From Marinilabiliales bacterium (GTDB taxonomy: Bacteria > Bacteroidota > Bacteroidia > Bacteroidales > F082), in the NCBI GenBank assembly GCA_002869465.1, contig PKSW01000438.1:1-6142 (forward strand): a stretch of 6,142 nucleotides of DNA. Reading direction: 5' to 3'. A model generated the notes under the pieces. It did no database searches and was not told the DNA's origin. It saw only the letters and a program-made list of their open reading frames with translations. The translations under genes and the position numbers were made by a program. Positions 1 through 5,802 of this stretch are shown piece after piece (within the stretch, counting starts at the first letter, position 1; every line of letters starts with the position of its first letter).

Positions 1-18
1 AACCAAATGTAGTTTTTT

Positions 19-1017
19 TTATTCAATTCCAGAAAAATGTTTCATGAACTGAACCCGTTCATAAGCCGCAGGATTTTCTGTTTGGGCAATGCTCATTTTG
101 CCTATAAACTGATCGAGACGGGTATAATTTTTTCTTTCCATCCAGTTCTCCAACACTTCAAGCATCGTTTCAATTTCCTTAAAACCTTTTTTATATAAAA
201 CTGAAGCGATTTGAACAGCCTTGGCACCGGCCAATAGTTGTTTAATAAGAGCTTTGCCATCATGCACGCCTGTTGAGGCAGCTAGGTCACAACTTACATG
301 GGCCGACATCATTGCGATCCATCTTAATGATATTGCCAGTTCTGAAGGGGTACTGAAAACATTGGTCGTTTTTATTTCCAGGTTTTCAATATCAATATCA
401 GGACTAAAAAATCGGTTAAAAAGTACGATTCCTTTTATACCAGTCCATGATAATTTGGTAACTGTTTTTGCCAATGATGAAAAATAGTGGCTTATTTTGA
501 GTGCTACCGGAATTTTAACAACTTTAAGAATCTTCTCAATAATATCAAAATATACGGTTTCATTCTGGGATCCATCTCTATCAGGATTAGATGGAAGGAC
601 AAATACGTTTAATTCCAACGCATCGGCTCCAGCACCTTCAATTTGTTTGGCAAAAGTGATCCATTCTGTATCAGAAATACAATTGATGGAAGCAATTATT
701 GGGATATCAACAACTTTTTTACTGTCTTCAATTAATTTAAGGTAATTGGCTACATCCTTTTCGCGGGTATAATTGCGTATATAATCTTCAGCTTCCGGGT
801 AAGTATTACCATATTCATTCTGTACAATAGTACTGCTGGCAGCATGCTTGATCTGCTCTTCGAAAAGTGATTTTAACACAACGGCACCGGCACCATGTTT
901 TGCTATTTCGATGATGTTTTCAACCGAATTTGTTAAGCCTGAACTACCTACAATAATAGGATTCTTCAGTTTAAGTCCCATATAAGATGCTTCCAAATTT
1001 ACCATGATCAATTCCAT
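19..1017 (-). CDS. dihydroorotate dehydrogenase-like flavoprotein
   Basis: This 332-residue protein has the TIM-barrel pattern of the FMN-binding dihydroorotate dehydrogenase (DHOD) superfamily. Visible landmarks are the N-terminal LKNPIIVGSSGLT (residues 17-29), a strand-end Lys in VVLKS (Lys49), ALELNVFVLPSNPD (133-146), VALKIS with Lys174, NRFFSPDID (201-209), and the C-terminal flavin-phosphate region ASTGVHDGKALIKQLLAGAKAVQIAS (about 247-272). True DHODs oxidise dihydroorotate in pyrimidine synthesis using a Cys (class 1) or Ser (class 2) just before the Pro of the LNxS(C/S)PN motif. Here the matching segment reads LNVFVLPSN, with Leu before the Pro, so I call it DHOD-like and do not assign pyrD. 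No signal peptide is seen, so it is probably cytoplasmic. The ATG at 1017 is used; a second ATG four codons in (1005) would give MVNLEASYMGL and is equally plausible. It is divergent from the glycosyltransferase and appears monocistronic in this window. Family call firm, substrate unknown. Confidence 0.9.
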   Translation of the reverse strand: MELIMVNLEASYMGLKLKNPIIVGSSGLTNSVENIIEIAKHGAGAVVLKSLFEEQIKHAASSTIVQNEYGNTYPEAEDYIRNYTREKDVANYLKLIEDSKKVVDIPIIASINCISDTEWITFAKQIEGAGADALELNVFVLPSNPDRDGSQNETVYFDIIEKILKVVKIPVALKISHYFSSLAKTVTKLSWTGIKGIVLFNRFFSPDIDIENLEIKTTNVFSTPSELAISLRWIAMMSAHVSCDLAASTGVHDGKALIKQLLAGAKAVQIASVLYKKGFKEIETMLEVLENWMERKNYTRLDQFIGKMSIAQTENPAAYERVQFMKHFSGIE

Positions 1018-1036
1018 TTTAACTGGTGTAAAAATA

Positions 1037-1071
1037 CGAACTTAAATAGTATAATAATTCTGCCATTACAA
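1037..1071 (-). promoter_or_regulatory. weak candidate promoter for the DHOD-like gene
   Basis: On the minus strand, 1044-1037 reads TAAGTTCG, one mismatch from the Bacteroidota -7 box TAnnTTTG. A TTG lies upstream at 1071-1069 with a 24-nt spacer, slightly longer than the usual 17-23. It would give a leader of roughly 15-20 nt before the ATG at 1017. The match is imperfect and the region is AT-rich, so this is only a suggestion. Confidence 0.25.
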
Positions 1072-1212
1072 ATTAAAACTATTTTAAATAAAAACCGGAT
1101 TTTTGATATAATGTATTTTAAAACCAGCTTTCTGTGGATGATCATTCCAATGCAAACAAGCCAATATTATGTGCGAAAGACTGCTGTGATGTTATAAAGA
1201 TGCATAATTCTT

Positions 1213-1220
1213 TAACTTTG
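1213..1220 (+). promoter_or_regulatory. -7 promoter box of the glycosyltransferase-tsaC operon
   Basis: TAACTTTG is an exact match to the Bacteroidota housekeeping-sigma -7 element TAnnTTTG. No TTG is present 17-23 nt upstream, so the -33 half is weak or absent. The last base of the box is the first base of the GTG at 1220. If the box is used, transcription would begin just downstream, inside the first codons of the longest reading frame. A match by chance is not negligible in AT-rich DNA, but the position is apt. Confidence 0.5.
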
Positions 1221-2230
1221 TGAAAAATCGAATATTGAAGAAAATTCTTATTATACAAACGGCATCTTTAGGAGATGTCATTCTGACGACACCAGTTATT
1301 GAGAAACTCCATGCTGTGTTTCCGGAAAGTCAGATCGATTTTCTATTAAAGTATGGTTACCAGGATGTTTTTAAGGATCATCCTTTCGTTCACCGGGTTA
1401 TTGTTTGGGATAAATCTGAAAAAAAATATCACCATCTTAAAGAATTGATACAGGTGATTAGGGATAGGAAATATGACGCGGTTATCAATATCCAACGGTT
1501 TGTCTCTTCAGGTTTGATCACTGCTTTATCAGGCGCGAAAATAAAAATAGGTTTTAATAAAAACCCTCTTTCCCTGTTTTTCTCAAAATCAATAAAACAT
1601 ACTTTAAATAAAAAAAATGGTGTTTTGCACGAAACGGACAGAAACCTGAAATTAGTTGAAGATTTGACTGGGGAAAAAAATAAGTTTCCTGTTAGGCTTT
1701 ATCCATCAGCTCACGATGATGCTAAAATGTCGCCATACAAGACCAAAGCCTATATAACGATTTCACCGGGATCATTATGGTTTACAAAAACTTATCCGGA
1801 GAATAAATGGGTTGAGATGATATCTTCAGTTGATAACGACCTGAATGTATATTTGCTGGGGTCAAAAGATGATGCGGGTTTGTGTGACAATATCAAGTTA
1901 AAAAGTAAACATCCCAATTGCCTGAATCTTTCAGGAAAGTTAACATTTCTCGAATCGGCCACACTGATGAGAGACGCCATGATGAATTACACCAATGATT
2001 CTGCACCTATGCATCTCGCCTCATCTGTAAATGCACCTGTTACGGCCATTTATTGCTCGACCATACCCGAATTTGGTTTCGGACCGCTTTCTGACAAATC
2101 ATTTATAGTGCAGACAAATAAAATATTGAAGTGCAGGCCGTGTGGTATTCATGGGTTAAATACATGCCCAGAAGGCCACTTTGAGTGTGCAATAAGTATT
2201 GAAAATAGACAATTACTGGAAAATCAATGA
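1220..2230 (+). CDS. glycosyltransferase family 9 (heptosyltransferase-type) protein
   Basis: A 336-residue GT-B fold enzyme of the ADP-heptose:LPS heptosyltransferase (GT9) type. Such enzymes transfer a sugar, classically heptose from ADP-heptose, to the lipopolysaccharide core at the cytoplasmic face of the inner membrane. Visible family marks are ILIIQTASLGDVILTTPVIE (9-28), HETDRNL (137-143), the nucleotide-sugar loop ISPGSLWFTKTYPENKW (181-197), and NLSGKLTFLES followed by NDSAPMHLASSV (259-270). The C-terminus carries four cysteines (305, 308, 316, 323; CxxC-x7-C-x6-C), a pattern I recall from WaaF-like members. The longest frame starts at GTG 1220, with an in-frame TAA at 1205. That GTG overlaps a -7 promoter box, and a TTG at 1235 gives the more usual N-terminus (M)KKILIIQTASLGD, so the true start may be 1235. 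It overlaps tsaC by 4 nt. Donor and acceptor cannot be told from sequence, and Bacteroidota use GT9 enzymes for several surface glycans. Confidence 0.9.
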   Translation: MKNRILKKILIIQTASLGDVILTTPVIEKLHAVFPESQIDFLLKYGYQDVFKDHPFVHRVIVWDKSEKKYHHLKELIQVIRDRKYDAVINIQRFVSSGLITALSGAKIKIGFNKNPLSLFFSKSIKHTLNKKNGVLHETDRNLKLVEDLTGEKNKFPVRLYPSAHDDAKMSPYKTKAYITISPGSLWFTKTYPENKWVEMISSVDNDLNVYLLGSKDDAGLCDNIKLKSKHPNCLNLSGKLTFLESATLMRDAMMNYTNDSAPMHLASSVNAPVTAIYCSTIPEFGFGPLSDKSFIVQTNKILKCRPCGIHGLNTCPEGHFECAISIENRQLLENQ

Positions 2231-2796
2231 ATCTTGAGGAAGAAATAAAAAAATCGGTGGCCCTGTTGAAAAAGGGAAAAATTATTTTATATCCTACTGA
2301 TACGATATGGGGTATTGGATGCGATGCTACCAATAGCAAAGCGGTACAGCGGATTTATAAAATAAAAGGCCGCAGTGAAAGCAAAAGTATGATCATTTTG
2401 CTTGAATCAGAAGAAAAGATTGGACGATATGTGGAGGATGTTCCTCCCATCGCCTACGATCTGATTGCCAATTCAGCTTCACCTCTCACAATTGTATATC
2501 CCAGGGCTAAAAACCTGGCTAAAAACCTGATTGCCCCCGATGGTAGTATTGCTATTAGAATTGTAAAAGGTAGATTTGGCAGCCCGGTAATGAAAGAACT
2601 TGACCGGCCGCTTGTCAGCACATCCGCCAATGTATCAGGACAACCCACGGCACCATTTTTTCATCAAATTTCAAACGAAATCATCGAAAGTGTTGATTAT
2701 GTTGTGGAAGCTTTTCGAGAAAGAGTCAGGGCCGTTAAACCTTCAACGATTATTAAACTGGAAGAAAATGGAAAATTCACAGTAATCAGACCTTAA
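2227..2796 (+). CDS. tsaC: L-threonylcarbamoyladenylate synthase (TsaC/YrdC/Sua5 family)
   Basis: A 189-residue cytoplasmic enzyme that makes L-threonylcarbamoyladenylate from threonine, bicarbonate and ATP. This is the first step of the t6A37 modification of tRNAs reading ANN codons, completed by the TsaD complex. The YrdC domain fills the protein: ILYPTDTIWGIGCDA (20-34), the KIKGRSESKSMIIL segment (45-58) with the conserved KxR and Lys, SPLTIVYPR (85-93), SIAIRIVKG (107-115), RPLVSTSANVSGQPT (127-141) and KPSTII (171-176). It is the short form without the C-terminal Sua5 domain. The ATG at 2227 overlaps the stop of the glycosyltransferase gene as ATGA, so translation is probably coupled and the two genes share the upstream promoter. 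The pairing with a glycan enzyme looks positional rather than functional. It converges on the S41 protease gene, leaving 4 nt between the stop codons. Family call is secure; YrdC/YciO paralogues make the exact symbol slightly less so. Confidence 0.93.
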   Translation: MNLEEEIKKSVALLKKGKIILYPTDTIWGIGCDATNSKAVQRIYKIKGRSESKSMIILLESEEKIGRYVEDVPPIAYDLIANSASPLTIVYPRAKNLAKNLIAPDGSIAIRIVKGRFGSPVMKELDRPLVSTSANVSGQPTAPFFHQISNEIIESVDYVVEAFRERVRAVKPSTIIKLEENGKFTVIRP

Positions 2797-2800
2797 TTGC

Positions 2801-4408
2801 CTACTGGCTTAAACCAAAACTTTCATACGTGGTTTCTTCTTTGATCAATTCCAGCGCTTTATTAATTTCATGATCTGTGGGAGCCAGCACTTCAAAATAG
2901 GAACCTGTTTCGTAAAGGTTTCTGGCGATTAATGCCTTTAATTGAAGCCTGACAAATGATTCATTTAGATCGGATTTATTTTCCTCGGTCAGCACTTTCT
3001 CTTTTTCGCCTAGTTCAATGAATTCATTGTAAGCTGCGTCAGAAAATTGAAAACTGTCATTGTATTTATCAAAGTCGGGGTATTTTTTCAATAGTAATTT
3101 CCTGTTATCATCCAGATATTCATTTACAAAACTGTTGATTACCCCTTTCCTTATAAGAGAGGTCAATAGTCTGTTATAGCGAAGTGTATCAAAAGGTACA
3201 AAAATATCAGGCATGATACCTCCGCCACCATATACAGTTCTTCCGCCTTTTGTTTCATAATGAAGAGAGTCAGGGAATGAAATGCTGTCAGGATGCATTA
3301 ATTCGCCCGTTTCCATGCGGCTGATAAAATCATTATAATATTCTTCACTTCCATTATCATATGGACTTTGAATACACCTGCCTGAAGGCGTATAATATCG
3401 AGCCACAGTTAATCGAACGATGGAACCGTCAGGGAGTTTAAATGGTCGTTGTACCAGTCCTTTTCCGAATGAACGTCTGCCAACAATCATTCCCCTGTCC
3501 CAGTCCTGAACAGCACCCGAAACGATTTCACTGGCTGACGCTGAACCTTCGTTGATTAAAATGACCAATTTGCCTTCTTCAAAATTACCTCCTGCTGTGG
3601 CATCAAGTTCCTGCCTCGGACTATTGACGCCTTCTGTGTATACAATTAATTCATTGTCTTTTAAAAATTCATCAGTAATCGACATGGCTGTTCCAAGATA
3701 ACCGCCTGAATTGCCTCTCAAATCGAAAACCAGGTTTTGCATGCCCTGCGATTTCAATTCAGTCAGCGCTGTATTCACTTCATCCAGCGAATTTTTAGCG
3801 AACCGATTCAATTTAATATAACCTGTTTCTTTATCCAGCATGAATGCTGCATCCATACTATTAATGGGAATTTCATCTCTTACGATTGTAAAGTCAAGGA
3901 TATCATTATTATTTTTACGGTAAATGCCTACCGTGACTTCGGTTCCCTTTTTACCTCTCAAATGATCCATCACCCATTCATTATCTATTTTTTCTCCGAA
4001 CGCGTCTTCACCATCAACGGTAATGATTTTATCACCTGCCATTATTCCCACTTTGTCAGACGGCCCACCTGGAATTGGTGAAATAACAAGTATTGTATCT
4101 TTAAACAACTGGAATGTAAGGCCTACACCTTCAAAACTACCCTCAAGAGGCTCATTGGCTTTATCCACGTCTTCTTTTGAAATGTATGCCGAATGCGGGT
4201 CAAGTTCTTTTAGTGTATAAATAATAGCCTTTTCTGTAACTTCAGCCATATCAAGTGTGTCGACATAAAAATTATTTACAATCTGAAGTAGTGTGCCCAT
4301 TTTTTTGGTTGTCTCTACCTGGTTCATCTCGTTGAAATGGGTTTGCGCATTCAACGAACTTGTACAAATAGAAAAAAATATAGCAATTGACAGAATAATA
4401 TTTCTCAT
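2801..4408 (-). CDS. secreted S41-family carboxyl-terminal processing peptidase (CtpA/Prc type)
   Basis: A 535-residue serine protease of peptidase family S41A, which trims or degrades exported proteins in the periplasm. Residues 1-21 form a signal peptide (hydrophobic IILSIAIFFSICTSS, probable cleavage LNA|Q). A short helical region is followed by a PDZ domain at about 88-165 (SFEGVGLTFQ, then GIMAGDKIITVDGE), which in this family gates substrate access. The protease core follows at about 185-410: GYIKLNRF, NLVFDLRGNSGGYL (225-238), INEGSASASEI (285-295), GRRSFGKGLVQ (310-320) and ARYYTPSGRCIQ. The Ser-Lys-Gln triad is Ser291, Lys316 and Gln320; the spacings of 25 and 4 match Bacillus CtpB. 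A C-terminal extension of about 115 residues, rich in charged helices, is usual for Bacteroidota members as I recall them. The start is ATG 4408, with a candidate -7 box about 33 nt upstream. Transcription appears monocistronic. The substrate is unknown. Confidence 0.95.
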   Translation of the reverse strand: MRNIILSIAIFFSICTSSLNAQTHFNEMNQVETTKKMGTLLQIVNNFYVDTLDMAEVTEKAIIYTLKELDPHSAYISKEDVDKANEPLEGSFEGVGLTFQLFKDTILVISPIPGGPSDKVGIMAGDKIITVDGEDAFGEKIDNEWVMDHLRGKKGTEVTVGIYRKNNNDILDFTIVRDEIPINSMDAAFMLDKETGYIKLNRFAKNSLDEVNTALTELKSQGMQNLVFDLRGNSGGYLGTAMSITDEFLKDNELIVYTEGVNSPRQELDATAGGNFEEGKLVILINEGSASASEIVSGAVQDWDRGMIVGRRSFGKGLVQRPFKLPDGSIVRLTVARYYTPSGRCIQSPYDNGSEEYYNDFISRMETGELMHPDSISFPDSLHYETKGGRTVYGGGGIMPDIFVPFDTLRYNRLLTSLIRKGVINSFVNEYLDDNRKLLLKKYPDFDKYNDSFQFSDAAYNEFIELGEKEKVLTEENKSDLNESFVRLQLKALIARNLYETGSYFEVLAPTDHEINKALELIKEETTYESFGLSQ

Positions 4409-4440
4409 TTTGAAAGGATTTTAATAGTTGCAATTCGGCT

Positions 4441-4448
4441 CAAAATTA
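4441..4448 (-). promoter_or_regulatory. -7 promoter box of the S41 peptidase gene
   Basis: Read on the minus strand the sequence is TAATTTTG, an exact fit to the Bacteroidota -7 element TAnnTTTG. It would place transcription start near 4434-4437 and give a leader of roughly 25-30 nt before the ATG at 4408. No TTG is seen 17-23 nt further upstream, so the -33 half is not supported. The leader just before the ATG (CCTTTCAAA) has no Shine-Dalgarno sequence, as is normal in this phylum. Confidence 0.5.
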
Positions 4449-4536
4449 ATATAAAACGATGAATTAGTTATTTTAAGCTGTTAATTATTGTTAAGTTGAA
4501 TTTAACGCTTTATGATTAATAATTGATAGTTGTGAG

Positions 4537-4564
4537 TTGTGCAATTTTCTATTTTCTATTTTTG
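4537..4564 (+). promoter_or_regulatory. promoter of the PagL-like gene (-33 TTG, -7 TATTTTTG)
   Basis: TTG at 4537-4539, a 17-nt spacer, then TATTTTTG at 4557-4564. This fits the published Bacteroidota housekeeping consensus TTG-N17-23-TAnnTTTG in both halves and is the best promoter in the window. The -7 box ends one base before the ATG at 4566, so the expected transcription start lies at or past that ATG. This bears on which start codon is used for the downstream gene. Confidence 0.55.
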
Positions 4565-4565
4565 T

Positions 4566-5801
4566 ATGCAGAAAAATGATAAAGCCCGGGTGAATAAATA
4601 CACAATTCATTTTCTCTTGACGATTAGCTCCCTGATAGCAATGAACAATTGCCTGGCAAATGTTGATACGCTTTCGGGTGATTCAACCCGATATGTTAAA
4701 TCCATCCATTTAAACTACCAGTTAGGGAAAGTAATACCCACGCATGCATTTGTTCAGGGTGAAAATCCCAAACACGAACCATATAATCTGTTCCAGGCAT
4801 TTTCAGCTCAATATGGCATACGAACTGACGGACGAAAACTTTGGCAGCAATTATATGGTTATCCTGTTTGGGGGTTTGGATTGTTTTATATCGACTTCTT
4901 AAACGACGATGAATTTGGAAAACCGCTGGCTATTTATTCATACATAAATGCTCCTTTTAAAAGGTGGCATAATTGGAGTGTTAACTATGAAGTGGGTTTT
5001 GGCCTATCATTAAACTGGAAGCCCCATGAATTGCTTGAAGCAGGGTATTATTACCCAATCGGTTCATATTTCACAGTTTTTTTCGATTTTGGAATTAATT
5101 CCAGTATCAAATTGGCAAAAAACTGGGATTTGAATCTTGGCTTCAACTATACTCACTTCTCAAATGGTGCCGTTAAATTGCCTAATTTAGGTGTAAATGT
5201 TTTTGCTCCGCAGGTGGGGGTACAATATATTGTTAAGCAAAGACCAACTTATAAAGTTCAAGAAGTTCCTAAATATTTAAAGGAATGGGAATGGCTGATT
5301 ACAGCCTCACCATCCATCCGGCAAGTTGGTTTTACATATGAATATAATGGCGACACATTGGCTGAAGCTTTCAATTACGGAGTATTTACAATTTCGACTG
5401 CAATTAACAGACAAATTTCTCATAAGGTTAAATTTGGTGGCGGTTTTGACTTTAGCTATAACGAGGCATATGCCGCTGAAACCCTTTTGGACGAGTATGG
5501 ATCTTTGCAAAAAGTCCCTGCAACATTTAAAGATAAGTTTTTAATAGGTATTTATCCCTCTTTCGAATTGGTGTTTAACAAGCTGTTAATGACTGTACAA
5601 CCAGGCTTCTATATTTACCGCCAGGAAGTGGAAAATATGGAAACGCCGACAACCTATCAACGTGTTGGACTAAGATATTATATTGGAAAACATTTTATTA
5701 CAGGGGTAAACATTAGAGCCTATAATTTCTCAAAAGCAGATTTTATTGAATTTAATTTAGGATATAGTTTAAGATGGCAAAAAAGTTATCGAAAGAATTA
5801 A
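4566..5801 (+). CDS. PagL-type acyloxyacyl hydrolase / lipid A 3-O-deacylase-like outer-membrane protein
   Basis: From ATG 4566 this is a 411-residue protein: a signal peptide (about 1-31, hydrophobic IHFLLTISSLIAM, likely cleavage CLA|N) followed by amphipathic aromatic-rich strands typical of an outer-membrane beta-barrel. PagL enzymes remove the 3-O-acyl chain of lipid A. The hallmark is present as NYTHFSNGAVKLPNLGVN (194-211), with candidate catalytic His197 and Ser199 and oxyanion Asn200. In Pseudomonas PagL (His126, Ser128, Glu140) the third residue is 14 after the His; here that position is Asn211, so activity is uncertain. PagL is about 170 residues long. This protein adds about 180 residues of further barrel-like sequence (roughly 230-411), a long form I associate with Bacteroidota proteins annotated as acyloxyacyl hydrolase. 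The frame also opens at GTG 4539, which lies inside the promoter. A GTG at 4590 gives a compact signal peptide (MNKYTIHFLL) and clears the promoter, so it may be the real start. It converges on the next gene with a 1-nt gap. Confidence 0.82.
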   Translation: MQKNDKARVNKYTIHFLLTISSLIAMNNCLANVDTLSGDSTRYVKSIHLNYQLGKVIPTHAFVQGENPKHEPYNLFQAFSAQYGIRTDGRKLWQQLYGYPVWGFGLFYIDFLNDDEFGKPLAIYSYINAPFKRWHNWSVNYEVGFGLSLNWKPHELLEAGYYYPIGSYFTVFFDFGINSSIKLAKNWDLNLGFNYTHFSNGAVKLPNLGVNVFAPQVGVQYIVKQRPTYKVQEVPKYLKEWEWLITASPSIRQVGFTYEYNGDTLAEAFNYGVFTISTAINRQISHKVKFGGGFDFSYNEAYAAETLLDEYGSLQKVPATFKDKFLIGIYPSFELVFNKLLMTVQPGFYIYRQEVENMETPTTYQRVGLRYYIGKHFITGVNIRAYNFSKADFIEFNLGYSLRWQKSYRKN

Positions 5802-5802
5802 G

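Noticed and set aside
221..745. Two plus-strand open frames (221-487 and 497-745) opposite the DHOD-like gene
   Set aside because: They lie wholly antisense to a well-supported gene, and their translations show no recognisable domain or signal.
1103..1112. TGATATAATG resembling an extended sigma-70 -10 box in the 1018-1219 intergenic region
   Set aside because: Bacteroidota housekeeping promoters use TAnnTTTG rather than TATAAT, there is no matching -35, and the stretch is AT-rich.
1166..1208. Inverted repeat ATTATG / CATAAT upstream of the glycosyltransferase gene
   Set aside because: Only 6 bp per arm with a 31-nt gap in AT-rich DNA; no better than chance and not a recognisable operator or terminator.
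3737..4220. Plus-strand open frames opposite the S41 peptidase PDZ/protease region
   Set aside because: Antisense shadows of a conserved coding sequence; the peptides have no family features.
2227..4408. A functional system joining tsaC, the S41 protease and the glycosyltransferase
   Set aside because: The protease is on the opposite strand and converges on tsaC, and each protein has an independent known role; proximity alone is not evidence.
4490..4507. Short inverted repeat GTTAA-x7-TTAAC before the PagL-like gene
   Set aside because: Five-bp AT-rich arms, too short to support as an operator or hairpin.
4545..4563. Tandem TTTTCTA-like repeat near the PagL-like promoter, possibly a phase-variable tract
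   Set aside because: Fewer than three imperfect units, and part of it is explained by the -7 box.
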